Below, in pieces: positions 47,428-57,823 of a stretch of DNA of 64,000 bases. The position numbers were made by a program, and so were the translations under genes. Below the pieces are notes generated by a model. The model searched no databases and was not told where the DNA came from. It worked only from the letters and a program-made list of their open reading frames with translations. Positions within the stretch are counted from its first letter, which is position 1, and each line of letters begins with the position of its first letter. The stretch comes from Acinetobacter ihumii (lineage in GTDB: Bacteria; Pseudomonadota; Gammaproteobacteria; Pseudomonadales; Moraxellaceae), in contig NZ_LR130760.1 of NCBI RefSeq assembly GCF_900625095.1, forward strand, positions 124,125-188,124. Direction: 5' to 3'.

Positions 47428-48678
47428 ATGTCTAAATTATGGATGTACTCTACGCTTATGCTTTCAGGTTCAGTATTTGCAGGGAGTTTTGTCGATAACA
47501 GCAGTATAGAACTGACCACACGAAACTTTTATTTTGATCGTGATTATCAGGAGCTTTCTAAATACCCAGCCGCAAAAGACTGGACACAGGGCTTTATTTT
47601 CAAAGCCAATTCAGGCTATACCGAAGGAACTGTCGGTTTTGGTCTGGATATTTTAGCCACCGCAGGTTTTAAACTGGATGCCAGTGCCAAATATGCAGGC
47701 ACCGGCAATTTACCCCGAGACACAGTTACCAATGAACCTGCTTCAAGCTATGGTGAAATAGGCGTGACAGCGAAAGCTAAAATTAGTCAAACCGAACTTA
47801 AAATTGGAACACTCAGACCGATGAACCCAGTTTTAGTTGCCTCGCCTGCACGCTTACTGCCACAGACCTATCAAGGGATTTCACTGGAATCCAAAGATCT
47901 AAAAGATTTTGAATTACAGGCGGCTTATATCGATAAAGTGAACCATCGTGACTCCACCAATTTTGAGAATATTAAAATTTCAGGGGTAAATGGCCGCTTT
48001 AAAAGTGCTGAAACTGATGGACTCTATTATGCAGGTGGCTACTACAATCTCAATCCAAGCTTACGTTTGGGGCTGTTCTATCTGGATGTCAATAATCTCT
48101 ATAATCAAATGACCACAGGCTTTTTACACAAATGGGATATTAGTCCACAAACCCGTTTCAGTAGTTATCTGCATTATTATCGTAGTCGTGATGAAGGACA
48201 AGCAAAAGCAGGCTTGGTCGATAACGATTTATATCATGCGCATTTTGAACTCAAACACCAAAATCATAAATTTATTTTTGGAACATTTCAGCATCATGGT
48301 GAAACGGCTTTTCCTTATTTAAGTGGCGGCGAAACAGGACTGCTGATTGATACATGGCCGGGGGAATTTCTCAATCCCAAAGAACAAGCCTACAGTTTCC
48401 GTTATGAATATGACTTTAAAGATTATGTTCCGGGTTTACGCTTTATGACGCGCTATACCATGGGGCGTAATATTGATGCTCCCAATCTTGGCGGAAGCAA
48501 TTTAAAAGAACGAGAAACTGATTTTGATCTGGGTTATACCGTTCAAACTGGCTGGCTTAAAAATCTAGGGCTGCGCGCACGTTATGCAATGTATGACAAT
48601 AATATGTCGGCAAATGCCAACATTAAACCTGTCAACGAAACCCGTATCAATATTGATTATACATGGAAGTTTAAATAA
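47428..48678 (+). CDS. hcaE: OprD-family outer-membrane porin
   Basis: The 416-residue protein has a signal peptide (cleavage near SVFA-GS) and begins SFVDNSSIELTTRNFYFDRD, typical of OprD-family porins. Alternating beta strands with aromatic belts run to a C-terminal strand INIDYTWKFK ending near an aromatic residue, as in outer-membrane barrels. Aromatic-acid uptake is inferred from the operon. AGGATG precedes the ATG. It is followed by a strong hairpin before hcaF. Confidence 0.92.
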   Translation: MSKLWMYSTLMLSGSVFAGSFVDNSSIELTTRNFYFDRDYQELSKYPAAKDWTQGFIFKANSGYTEGTVGFGLDILATAGFKLDASAKYAGTGNLPRDTVTNEPASSYGEIGVTAKAKISQTELKIGTLRPMNPVLVASPARLLPQTYQGISLESKDLKDFELQAAYIDKVNHRDSTNFENIKISGVNGRFKSAETDGLYYAGGYYNLNPSLRLGLFYLDVNNLYNQMTTGFLHKWDISPQTRFSSYLHYYRSRDEGQAKAGLVDNDLYHAHFELKHQNHKFIFGTFQHHGETAFPYLSGGETGLLIDTWPGEFLNPKEQAYSFRYEYDFKDYVPGLRFMTRYTMGRNIDAPNLGGSNLKERETDFDLGYTVQTGWLKNLGLRARYAMYDNNMSANANIKPVNETRINIDYTWKFK

Positions 48679-48686
48679 GCCCGATC

Positions 48687-48707
48687 GGCTCCAGATGATC
48701 TGGAGCC
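48687..48707. repeat. Hairpin between hcaE and hcaF
   Basis: GGCTCCAGAT and ATCTGGAGCC form a near-perfect palindrome with no T run. It could protect the porin mRNA end or lower transcription into hcaF and hcaG. Confidence 0.6.
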
Positions 48708-48731
48708 CAATGTACTGCATGGAAAATAAAA

Positions 48732-49115
48732 ATGGACATGATTCAGAAGTTCCCCCCGATTCACCATTTATTAGGTGGGCATAACTTGCAATGGAATGAA
48801 CAACAGCAAGAGCTTGAAATTTGTTACATGGCGCTGGAAAGTTTTACCAATCCAAGAGGTACTGTTGAAGGCGGCATGATTTGCGCAATGCTTGATGATG
48901 TCATGGGCTTATTTGCATTTCTTGCCAATGGGAAACAACCCGCCACCACCATTAATTTAACCATGGATTTTTTACGTCCATGTCAGGTGGGTCAGGTTTA
49001 TACAAAATGTCGTTTTATCAAACAAGGAAAAGCTATTTTAAATATCGAAAGTGAGGCTTGGCAAAACAATAAGATGGTGGCGCGAAGTACTGCCAATTTT
49101 ATGGTCTTAACTTAA
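48732..49115 (+). CDS. hcaF: Hotdog-fold thioesterase (PaaI-like)
   Basis: The 127-residue protein has a hotdog fold with GTVEGGMICAMLDDVMGLFAF around the PaaI-type active Asp, and TTINLTMDFLRPCQVGQVY. It probably hydrolyses surplus hydroxycinnamoyl- or benzoyl-CoA thioesters to free CoA; this could also lower the HcaR signal. It is the sixth gene of the hca order in A. baylyi. The ribosome site is weak. Confidence 0.87.
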   Translation: MDMIQKFPPIHHLLGGHNLQWNEQQQELEICYMALESFTNPRGTVEGGMICAMLDDVMGLFAFLANGKQPATTINLTMDFLRPCQVGQVYTKCRFIKQGKAILNIESEAWQNNKMVARSTANFMVLT

Positions 49116-49149
49116 ATATGACCCAAAATTTAAATCAGGATATTTAAGA

Positions 49150-50890
49150 ATGAAACAACGATTACAACAGAAATCTAGCCTTCAAAATATTGCATTCCTA
49201 AGCGTATGCCTCAGTTTAGCTGCTTGTGGTGACCATGATGATACTCAACAAACAAGTCAAAATATTCCTCAACTTAGTCCTGCCATAGGCAAAATGCTTA
49301 AAGGATCTTGTTCAGACCTACAAGGTTATCAATACAATCATACGACCATCAGCAATGCAACATTGCAGCCGGCAGGTACGCTGACTGTGGCAGGCAAAAA
49401 CATCAGAGCGCATTGTTTAATTCAAGGCTATATGTATCAACGTACCAGCCCCATAGACGGACAAATCTACCAGATTGGTTTTGAAATGCGTTTACCAATC
49501 GACTGGAACGGACGTTTTCTTTATCAGGGTAATGGTGGAACAGATGGCAATATCGTCACTGCTACAGGACAAGTTGGAAGTGGTGGCCCACTCAGTAATG
49601 CACTCAATGATGGTTTTGCTGTCATTTCATCAGATGCAGGACTTAACGCCGCTCAAAACCCTCTATTTGGTTTAGATCCACAAGCCCGAATGGATTATGG
49701 TTACGGTGCAATAACCAAGCTGACACCGATGGCAAAAGACCTTATCCGCGCGGCTTATAGTAAATATCCTGACCGATCCTATGCAGGTGGTACCTCAAAT
49801 GGTGGTCGCCATGCCATGATTGCTGCCACACGACTCGGGGAACAATATGATGGAATATTGGCCAGTACACCCGGATCTCATTTACCCAAAGCTGCCGCAG
49901 CACAGTTATATACCGCTCAACAGCTACGTCGTGTAGCAACTGACGAAAATGATTTAAGTACAGCTTTAAGCTTCGACGAACGTAAAGTTTTGGCAAAAGC
50001 GATTCTGGATCGTTGTGATCATTTAGATGGTATTACAGATGGACTGGTTCAGGATGTGGAAGCATGCCGCACCGCCTTTAACATTCACCAGCATGTGCCC
50101 GTCTGTACAAACCAACGCGATGGAAGCTGTTTAAGCGCTGAACAAATCGATGTGCTTGCCAATATTTATCGCGGCCCTATAAATACCAAGGGACAAGCAC
50201 TTTATGCCACACAACCTTTCGATCCCGGTCTACTCGGAAAAAATTGGGCAAGCTGGAAATTTGAATCATCTGTGGGAACTGCACGTGACCCTGTGGCTGT
50301 TGGCATCGTATTTCAAGTGCCACCTGATGCATCCATCATGCAAAACTCCAGACAATTTGCCTTTAATTATAATTTTGATACAGATTATCCGAAACTTGCA
50401 GCAGTGGATCAAACTTATCAGGAAAGTGCCTTATCTTTCATGCTCCCACCCGATGAACTGAATCTGGATAAGCTTCGTTTGCATGGCGGAAAAATGATTG
50501 TTGTACAAGGTACAGCCGATGGCGTTTTTTCAGTTGACGATACACAGCATTGGTATGACCAGCTTATAAGTAAATATCAAAATTTAGGGTGGGGCTAATC
50601 GTTTTGCCCGTTTCTTTCGTGTTCCCGGCATGAATCATAGTCGAGATGGCATCGCCACAGATCAGTTTGATGCCCTAACAGCTCTAGTTAATTGGGTCGA
50701 ATATGGACAAGCACCTGATCGTATTATTGCCACTGCTCGTGGGGCAGGTAATCCTAGTGGCATCATAAACACCGAATTACCCTCAGATTGGGCAGTTGAT
50801 CGATCTCGCCCCTTATGCCCTTACCCACTCATCGCGCGCTACAATGGCAATGGCGATAGTGAAAAAGCCGAAAACTTTAGCTGCAAATAA
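49150..50890 (+). pseudogene. hcaG: Tannase/feruloyl esterase family hydroxycinnamoyl esterase, frameshifted
   Basis: This is a lipoprotein-type esterase (lipobox LAAC, Cys26) that would release hydroxycinnamates from esters such as chlorogenate. Frame 1 reads to TAA 50596 (482 aa). The missing end, GGANRFARFFRVPGMNHS onward, continues in the next frame to 50890. One extra base near the GGGTGGGG run at 50587-50594 explains this; corrected, the protein is ~579 aa. The nucleophile Ser216 is in GGTSNGGRHA, the Asp in GTADGVFSV, and the His in PGMNHS. The two Cys of the usual CS-D-HC motif are Thr215 and Ser. A sequencing error or a true disruption both fit. Confidence 0.88.
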
Positions 50891-50967
50891 GTTTAGAACA
50901 ACAACCTTTCAATATCTCAAAAGCCCAATATCAATCATCAGAACTTTTATTCAGACTCACCAATCCT

Positions 50968-50993
50968 AAAAAAGGCCACAACTGTGGCCTTTT
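50968..50993. terminator. Bidirectional terminator between hcaG and bdh
   Basis: AAAGGCCAC and GTGGCCTTT pair around a 4-base loop, with A and T runs outside. It ends both convergent units. Confidence 0.88.
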
Positions 50994-51005
50994 CTGCATA
51001 AAAAA

Positions 51006-51791
51006 CTATTGCGCGGTATAACCACCATCCATGACCACTGCCTGACCTGTCACACCGCCTGCCTTGTCACTACATAAGAAAATGGCATAATCGGCAATTT
51101 CCTCTACACTCAATAATCGCTTTTGCGGAACCATTGCCAGAATCACATCCTCTAATGCACTGGTTTCACTGACATGACGAGTTTTAGCCAAATCAGCAAT
51201 TTGTCCACGCACCAAAGGTGTATCGACATAACCCGGACACAAGGCATTTACGGTAATGCCGTCTCGTGCCGCTTCAAGAGCAGCAACCTTGGTCAAACCA
51301 ATCACACCATGTTTGGCACTGTTATAGCCTGCTTTGCCCGCAAAACCAATGAGACCGTTAATAGATGCCATATTAATAATACGACCCGATTTTTGTGCTT
51401 TCATAATGGGAAATGCATGTTTAATTCCAATAAATGAGCCCGTCAGCATTACTGCAATTAATTTTTGATAGATTTCAGTGGGAAAATCTTCAATTGCTGC
51501 GACATGTTGAAAACCTGCATTATTAATCAGGATATCCAATGTTCCAAAAGTCTCTGTCGCATGTTTAATCGCAGCTTGATAGGCTTGTTCATCGGTCACA
51601 TCACATGGTGCAGACAAGGCTTCAAAACCCTGATTTTGCAATTCGGAAGCCGCTTGCTCACACTTGTCAGCATTCATATCAGAAATCACTACTTTTGCAC
51701 CTTCTTGTGCAAATTTTTTTGCAATTTCCAAACCAATACCGCTCGCTGAACCTGTAATAAATGCCACTTTAGCGTCTAATAATTTTGCCAC
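51006..51791 (-). CDS. bdhA: 3-hydroxybutyrate dehydrogenase
   Basis: The 261-residue SDR oxidises (R)-3-hydroxybutyrate to acetoacetate with NAD. GSASGIGLEIA is the cofactor motif, INNAGFQHVAAIEDFP is characteristic of bacterial 3-hydroxybutyrate dehydrogenases, and YNSAKHGVIGLTK carries the catalytic Tyr/Lys. The GTG start at 51791 has GAGGAG 7 bases upstream. The gene follows a GntP permease on the same strand, and a CoA-transferase operon lies nearby, consistent with hydroxybutyrate use. Confidence 0.93.
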   Translation of the reverse strand: MAKLLDAKVAFITGSASGIGLEIAKKFAQEGAKVVISDMNADKCEQAASELQNQGFEALSAPCDVTDEQAYQAAIKHATETFGTLDILINNAGFQHVAAIEDFPTEIYQKLIAVMLTGSFIGIKHAFPIMKAQKSGRIINMASINGLIGFAGKAGYNSAKHGVIGLTKVAALEAARDGITVNALCPGYVDTPLVRGQIADLAKTRHVSETSALEDVILAMVPQKRLLSVEEIADYAIFLCSDKAGGVTGQAVVMDGGYTAQ

Positions 51792-51884
51792 TTTTTTACT
51801 CCTCTCTAAATTGAACGCCTAGCCCTCTCATGCACTCAGCGTTTCTTCATTTATCGATCTGAATTCATTCTCTATTTCTATATC

Positions 51885-53330
51885 TTAAACAATACCGAAC
51901 CAAGTAAATGCAGCAATCGCGACGAACACTGCGACTGTTTTAATCATCGTAACTGCAAAAATATCTTTATAGGATTGCTTGTGTGTTAAGCCTGTTACAG
52001 CAAGTAAGGTAATCACCGCGCCATTGTGAGGAAGTGTATCCATACCGCCCGAAGCCATAGAAACAATTCGATGCATGACTTCTGGTGGAATACCAGCCGC
52101 GAGAATTGCCGCATTGTATTGTTCAGCCATCGCACTTAATGCAATGCTCATTCCGCCAGATGCAGAACCAGTAATCCCTGCCAAAACAGTCGTGGTAACT
52201 GCACCATTCACCAAAGGGTTGCTAAATGCTGTTCCAAGGGCATGACTCACCAACACGAAGCCCGGTAATGCCGCAATAATTGCACCAAAACCATATTCAG
52301 AAGCAGTATTCATCACTGCCAATAATGATCCTCCAATGCTGGCATTTACCCCTTCTTTAAACTGGCTAATGACACGTTGATAATCAAATAAAATAGCCGC
52401 AATAATACCCACGATCAGTGCCAAACCGACCGCCCAAATCGCACCTGTCTTTGCCACATCTACGGTATAATTCGCCAAACCAATGGCATTAAAATCAAAA
52501 CCATTTGGATACCAGGTTTTAATGGCAGATGATAAATACTTATTCATCACAGCGACCAAAATTAAAGGTACAAATGCCAAAATTTGACGTGTGACTGAGC
52601 CATTGCTACGGTTATGATCTTCACGAGATTGTGAATCGTTTTGGATTATTGAGGCATCCTGTTCAACAGTATCCGTACTTGCAAAACCAGCGTAGCCTTC
52701 ACCTGCTTTCATTGCGACATTTTTACGCCATTCCAGATAAAGCAGCCCCATGCTCAGTACAAAAATCGCACCAATAATGCCAAGGAAAGGCGCGGCATAT
52801 ATGTCTGTGCCAAAAAACGTAGTTGGAATAACGTTCTGAATTTGTGGTGTACCCGGCAATGCATCCATGGTAAAGGTAAACGCCCCCAGTGCAATGGTTC
52901 CCGGAATTAAACGCTTTGGAATATTGGCTTGTTGGAAAAGTTGATTGGCAAATGGGTAAATCGCGAAAACGGCAACAAATAGGCTGACACCACTATAGGT
53001 CAGAATCGCTCCCAAAAGCACCACCGTCAAAATGGCTTTTTTTGCACCAATCCAACTGACAATCGTTTTGGCAATGGATTCGGCAATACCCGACATCTCA
53101 ACCACTTTACCAAAGATGGCACCGAGCAAAAACACCAGAAAATAGTCTTTAATAAAAGCCACCATTTTCGGCATAAAAACGCCTGAATAAAACGGCAATA
53201 CATTCGCCGGATTAATCAGAAAAACTGCAAGTAATGCACATAAGGGCGCCATCAGAATAACTGAAAAACCTCTGTAGGCCGTATACATGAGCAAGCCTAA
53301 AGACAGCAGAATAACAAATAAATCCCACAT
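51885..53330 (-). CDS. GntP-family permease (probable hydroxybutyrate transporter)
   Basis: The 481-residue inner-membrane protein has about 12-14 hydrophobic segments. VFLLGAIFGKVVEMSG, LPGTPQIQNVIPTTFFGTD and SGSASGGMSIALSAM are typical of the GntP/citrate-type superfamily. AGGAAG precedes the ATG. It is followed by bdhA 93 bases downstream, suggesting 3-hydroxybutyrate as substrate rather than gluconate. That is inference from context. Confidence 0.9.
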   Translation of the reverse strand: MWDLFVILLSLGLLMYTAYRGFSVILMAPLCALLAVFLINPANVLPFYSGVFMPKMVAFIKDYFLVFLLGAIFGKVVEMSGIAESIAKTIVSWIGAKKAILTVVLLGAILTYSGVSLFVAVFAIYPFANQLFQQANIPKRLIPGTIALGAFTFTMDALPGTPQIQNVIPTTFFGTDIYAAPFLGIIGAIFVLSMGLLYLEWRKNVAMKAGEGYAGFASTDTVEQDASIIQNDSQSREDHNRSNGSVTRQILAFVPLILVAVMNKYLSSAIKTWYPNGFDFNAIGLANYTVDVAKTGAIWAVGLALIVGIIAAILFDYQRVISQFKEGVNASIGGSLLAVMNTASEYGFGAIIAALPGFVLVSHALGTAFSNPLVNGAVTTTVLAGITGSASGGMSIALSAMAEQYNAAILAAGIPPEVMHRIVSMASGGMDTLPHNGAVITLLAVTGLTHKQSYKDIFAVTMIKTVAVFVAIAAFTWFGIV

Positions 53331-53812
53331 ATTTCTTCCTACTCCATTACAAAGAATATGTCAGGTTCAACCCAAATATTGATTTAAATATTTGATCACG
53401 GTTTTCCTAACCATAAAATGACTCATCCAGACTCAAGATATCCACACTGAGTGACACTAAAATACGATTTTATATTTATTCTAAAATATCAATAAATTTT
53501 AAAAACACAAGAAAATTATTTTAAAGGCTTACGACAAAAACCTTAGTACATGAAATTTAAAACATTTATATAAAAATACATTTATTTAAAAAACAAATTA
53601 ATTATTTAATAAAACTCATCAATACTAAATATAAATATCAAATCCACTCACAAAATAAATCGACACGGTGCTTAAAAATAATATTGATCAATACTGATCT
53701 AATAATAAAATGCTCTTTTCGAATGTTTTACAAAAAAACTCGCACTTCACTTCGTCCATTCGTTATGATTATGCTTTAAAAATCAAAAACTTTTGCAGAC
53801 ATGGAAAGCTGA
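53331..53812. other. AT-rich intergenic region between gntP and LysR genes
   Basis: 482 bases, very AT-rich, without a gene-length open frame or RNA. As the divergent spacer of a LysR gene and a transporter operon it should contain LysR-type T-N11-A sites, but I cannot single one out. Confidence 0.45.
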
Positions 53813-54721
53813 ATGACACTCAAACAATTAAAAGCATTTTTGGCACTGGCGCGAAGCCTGAATTATGCCAATGCATCGACAGAGTTACATCTCAGTCAAT
53901 CTGCCTTGAGTTTAAGTATTAAATCCTTAGAAGAAGAATTGGGTGGCAAACTTTTTAAGCGCAATACTCGCCGGGTAGAACTGACGCAGGAAGGCAAATC
54001 CCTGATTCCTTATGCCAGAAAACTCCTCGCCAATTGGGAAGACATGGAAAATGATGTTAAACAAAGATTTAAATTAAATCGTGGTACTTTAAATATTGCC
54101 TCGATGCCCTTCGTGACCCATGCCATACTTCCTCAAGTTATTCAGTCTTTTTCAAATCAGCACCCGAATTTAAGTTTTTCTATTCATGATATTCCCAATG
54201 AAAAAATTATGGAAAATGTACTGGATGGTATTTTTGAGTTAGGCATTTGTTTTCAACCGATCATGAATGATCAACTTGAATTTAAACCATTATTTGATGA
54301 GGATTTTTTGGCACTCGTTCCCAAAACGCATGCTTTGGCTAGCCAAAGTAGTGTAACTTGGCAACAACTCTATGCGCATCCTTTTGTGACACTGCAACAT
54401 CCTTCCATTGTGCGTTATTTACTCGAGCAAAATGCAGCCCGCTTAGGTTTAGTGCTGGATTTAAAAGTGGAATGTCATCAAATTAGCTCTTTTTCAAGCT
54501 TTGTGGCTTTGGGAATTTGCGTCAGTGCTATTCCTCGACATTTTCAACATTCAATTGATAAAACACATAATGTATTACTAGAAATTGAACATAGTGATGT
54601 CCATCAAGCCGTCGGTATTGTGTATAAAAAAGATGCCGAGCTTTCCAATATTTCCAGTGAATTTATTGCGACTTTGTCCAATTATCCTTATGAGAACATC
54701 TTGCATTCATCTCAGGTATAA
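53813..54721 (+). CDS. LysR family transcriptional regulator
   Basis: The 302-residue LTTR has an N-terminal winged helix (MTLKQLKAFLALARSLNYAN, STELHLSQSALSLSIKSLEE) and a substrate-binding domain from ~90. It is divergent from gntP-bdhA and upstream of scoAB-atoE-atoB, so it probably regulates one or both units. The effector is unknown; acetoacetate or 3-hydroxybutyrate is plausible. GGAAAG precedes the ATG. Confidence 0.9.
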   Translation: MTLKQLKAFLALARSLNYANASTELHLSQSALSLSIKSLEEELGGKLFKRNTRRVELTQEGKSLIPYARKLLANWEDMENDVKQRFKLNRGTLNIASMPFVTHAILPQVIQSFSNQHPNLSFSIHDIPNEKIMENVLDGIFELGICFQPIMNDQLEFKPLFDEDFLALVPKTHALASQSSVTWQQLYAHPFVTLQHPSIVRYLLEQNAARLGLVLDLKVECHQISSFSSFVALGICVSAIPRHFQHSIDKTHNVLLEIEHSDVHQAVGIVYKKDAELSNISSEFIATLSNYPYENILHSSQV

Positions 54722-54914
54722 TCCTGCAATCGTTGTATTAATGCTTTGATTGATAAAAATAATACGCTTCATTTTGAGAGGGTTGATTTAAACATTCCTC
54801 TTATTCATCTTCGCATTGATTAATTTTCCTCATTAATCCTTTAAAATTTTCAACTTCATTAAATAAATTACAACTGCTAATAATAAAAACACTAAGGGAT
54901 ATAGAGTAATCACA

Positions 54915-55619
54915 ATGAATAAAGTGTATGCCAGTGCAGCACTTGCACTACAGGATATTGTTCAGGATCATCAAACTTTGGCTGTTGGTGGTTTTGGTCT
55001 TTGTGGTATTCCAGAAGCATTGATCCAAGCCTTAAAAGATACACAGGTAAAAGGTTTAACCTGTATTTCAAATAATGCAGGTGTGGATGATTTTGGTCTG
55101 GGCGTGTTATTACAAACCAGACAAATTAAAAAGATGATTTCTTCATATGTTGGAGAAAATAAGGAATTTGAACGTCAATATTTAAATGGTGAACTGGACG
55201 TTGAACTGACCCCACAAGGCACCTTAGCTGAAAAACTTCGGGCTGGCGGTGCTGGGATACCTGCATTTTTTACTCAAACAGGCGTCGGCACACTCATTGC
55301 TGAAGGTAAAGAACAACGCGAGTTTAACGGTAAAACTTATATTCTTGAACCTTCTCTCAATGCAGATATTGCACTGGTTAAAGCCTATAAAGCAGACAAG
55401 GCAGGTAACCTCATTTTCCGTAAAACTGCACGAAATTTTAATCCCGAATGTGCAATGGCAGGCAAAATTACCGTCGCAGAAGTCGAACACATTGTAGAAA
55501 TTGGTGAGTTGGATCCAGACGACATTCATCTGGCAGGCATTTATGTTCAGCGTATTGTTCTCAATGAACACCCAGAAAAACGCATAGAACAAAAAACCCT
55601 AAAAGCACAGGACGCATGA
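54915..55619 (+). CDS. scoA: 3-oxoacid CoA-transferase subunit A
   Basis: The 234-residue alpha subunit of the SCOT-type transferase moves CoA from succinyl-CoA (or an acyl-CoA) to acetoacetate. [17 protein letters not shown] is the CoA-binding glycine loop, and [15 protein letters not shown] and [10 protein letters not shown] follow. The stop overlaps the scoB start as ATGA, giving balanced subunit synthesis. The ADP-type AtoD name is an alternative. Confidence 0.94.
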   Translation: MNKVYASAALALQDIVQDHQTLAVGGFGLCGIPEALIQALKDTQVKGLTCISNNAGVDDFGLGVLLQTRQIKKMISSYVGENKEFERQYLNGELDVELTPQGTLAEKLRAGGAGIPAFFTQTGVGTLIAEGKEQREFNGKTYILEPSLNADIALVKAYKADKAGNLIFRKTARNFNPECAMAGKITVAEVEHIVEIGELDPDDIHLAGIYVQRIVLNEHPEKRIEQKTLKAQDA

Positions 55620-56263
55620 TCATGGCATGGACACGTGAACAAATGGCACAACGTGCCGCACTTGAGTTACAGGATGGCTTTTACGTCAATCTTGGTATCG
55701 GTTTACCGACTCTGGTCGCAAATTACATTCCTGATGACGTCAATGTCTGGTTGCAATCTGAAAATGGTCTGCTCGGCATTGGTGAGTTTCCAACTGAACA
55801 AACACTCGATCCCGATTTGATTAATGCTGGCAAACAGACAGTCACCGCAAGAAGCGGTGCTGCATTTTTTTCAAGCAGTGAATCTTTTGCCATGATTCGA
55901 GGTGGTCACGTCAACATTGCAATTTTAGGCGCAATGGAAGTCTCTGAAAAAGGCGATCTTGCCAACTGGATGATTCCGGGTAAAAAAGTGAAAGGCATGG
56001 GCGGTGCAATGGACTTGGTGGTTGGTGTACAGCGTGTGGTGGTCTTAATGGAACACTGCGCCAAAGACGGCAGCTCTAAAATTGTTGCTGAATGTACCCT
56101 TCCACTCACAGGTCAAAACGTGGTGCATCGTATCATTACTGACTTGGGTGTCATGGATGTTGTACCTGAAGGTCTGCAATTGGTTGAACTTGCGGAAGGT
56201 GTCACGCTGGAACAGATCCAAGCAGCTTCTGGGGTCGATTTGATTGTCGCTCTTGAAGTCTAA
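55616..56263 (+). CDS. scoB: 3-oxoacid CoA-transferase subunit B
   Basis: The 215-residue beta subunit carries the catalytic Glu49 in [13 protein letters not shown], which forms the gamma-glutamyl-CoA intermediate. Start ATG 55616 overlaps scoA; an ATG at 55622 is also possible. It ends 115 bases before atoE. Confidence 0.94.
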   Translation: MIMAWTREQMAQRAALELQDGFYVNLGIGLPTLVANYIPDDVNVWLQSENGLLGIGEFPTEQTLDPDLINAGKQTVTARSGAAFFSSSESFAMIRGGHVNIAILGAMEVSEKGDLANWMIPGKKVKGMGGAMDLVVGVQRVVVLMEHCAKDGSSKIVAECTLPLTGQNVVHRIITDLGVMDVVPEGLQLVELAEGVTLEQIQAASGVDLIVALEV

Positions 56264-56378
56264 AAATTGACTGCGGCTGTTGCGTTCAATTGAGCTGCAA
56301 CAGTCCATGTAAAAAATAAAAAAAAGGGGATCATCTCTGGATGGAACGATCGCCCTCAACATCAGATGGAATTTGATT

Positions 56379-57797
56379 ATGGACAAACAACCTGCGATTT
56401 TAGAACGTTTCGCGATCAGTATTAGCAACTGGTCAGAAAAATGGTTTCCTGACTCTTATATTTTCGCTTTGCTCGGTGTGATTATTGTGGCGACGGCCGC
56501 GATTTTTATCGGAGCTTCTGTACAGGATGTTGCCAACTCTTTTGGTAACGGTTTCTGGAGCCTGATTCCATTTACCCTACAAATGACGATGCTGATTATT
56601 GTTGGCTACGTGGTTTCAGTCTCTAAACCTGTGAAAAAACTGATTCAGAAAATGGCACGTCTTCCCCACTCAGGTCGGGGTGCGATTGTGCTGGTTGCTA
56701 CAGTCAGTTTGCTTATTTCACTGGTCAACTGGGCAGTGAGTACCATCCTAACCGCATTATTGGTCATTGCTTTAGCCAAACGTAAAGAATTGAATATGGA
56801 CTATCGCGCGGCAGCAGCGGCAGCGATTATTGGGATGGGAGCGACTTGGGCACTTGGCATCAGTTCTTCTGCGGCACAATTACAAGCCAACAAAGCCAGT
56901 CTGCCAGAATCAATTTATAACCTCACTGGGGTGATTCCATTTACTGAAACTATTTTTCTGTGGCAATCGATTGTCATGACTGCCATTCTGATCGTGGTTT
57001 CGATTGTCATCGCGTATATGTCTGCACCCAAAGGGCAGAATGTGAAAACCATGCAGGATTTTCATCTGAATTTTGAGGATGAAGAACAACAGGAAACCCA
57101 GCAAACTAAATCCAAGCGTCCGGGTGACTGGTTAGAAAATTCGCCACTCTTGACCATTTTAGTGGTTGCGCTTGGTCTGATCTGGATGATGCTGGAATTT
57201 TCCAAAAATAATCCCATTATCGCCATTTCAAGTTTAAACACCTATAACTTTATTTTCCTTATGCTCGGTCTTGCATTGCATGGAACGCCACGTAATTTCT
57301 TAAATGCAGTGAGTAAAGCCGTGCCTGCTGTTTCAGGTGTACTGATTCAGTTTCCACTGTATGGCAGTATCGCTTATATGATGACGCAAGCAGTGAATGC
57401 ACAGGATTTATCGCTGTCGCATTACATTGCACACTTTTTTGTTTCGATTGCCTCTCATGATACCTTTGCGGTAGTGATGGGAATTTATTCAGCTATTTTA
57501 GGCTTTTTTGTTCCTTCGGGTGGCGGCAAATGGATTATTGAAGCACCTTATGTGATGCAGGCAGCCAATGATCTGCAATATCATCTGGGTTGGTCAGTAC
57601 AAATTTATAATGCGGCCGAAGCTCTGCCTAATTTAATCAATCCATTTTTTATGCTCCCGATGTTAGGCATTTTAAAATTAAAAGCCAAAGATGTGATCGG
57701 GTTTACTGTCACACAATTGGTGGTACATTTACCATTGGTACTGTTTTTACTATGGATCTTGGGTAAAACCTTAAGTTATACCCCACCTGTATTTTAA
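56379..57797 (+). CDS. atoE: Short-chain fatty acid / acetoacetate permease
   Basis: The ~472-residue AtoE-family membrane protein (about 12 segments) has GNGFWSLIPFTLQMTMLI, VNWAVSTILTALLVIALAKR and PSGGGKWIIEAPYVM. It is set between CoA-transferase and thiolase genes, so acetoacetate or butyrate import is likely. ATG 56379 is chosen over a TTG at 56373. The ribosome site is weak. Confidence 0.92.
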   Translation: MDKQPAILERFAISISNWSEKWFPDSYIFALLGVIIVATAAIFIGASVQDVANSFGNGFWSLIPFTLQMTMLIIVGYVVSVSKPVKKLIQKMARLPHSGRGAIVLVATVSLLISLVNWAVSTILTALLVIALAKRKELNMDYRAAAAAAIIGMGATWALGISSSAAQLQANKASLPESIYNLTGVIPFTETIFLWQSIVMTAILIVVSIVIAYMSAPKGQNVKTMQDFHLNFEDEEQQETQQTKSKRPGDWLENSPLLTILVVALGLIWMMLEFSKNNPIIAISSLNTYNFIFLMLGLALHGTPRNFLNAVSKAVPAVSGVLIQFPLYGSIAYMMTQAVNAQDLSLSHYIAHFFVSIASHDTFAVVMGIYSAILGFFVPSGGGKWIIEAPYVMQAANDLQYHLGWSVQIYNAAEALPNLINPFFMLPMLGILKLKAKDVIGFTVTQLVVHLPLVLFLLWILGKTLSYTPPVF

Positions 57798-57823
57798 ATA
57801 CTGAATTGCAAGGAATCGGAACA

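Noticed and set aside
39763-50890. The hca cluster as a new system
   Set aside because: Gene order and active-site residues match the known A. baylyi hydroxycinnamate pathway; only its details (hcaG, repeats, operators) are reported as findings.
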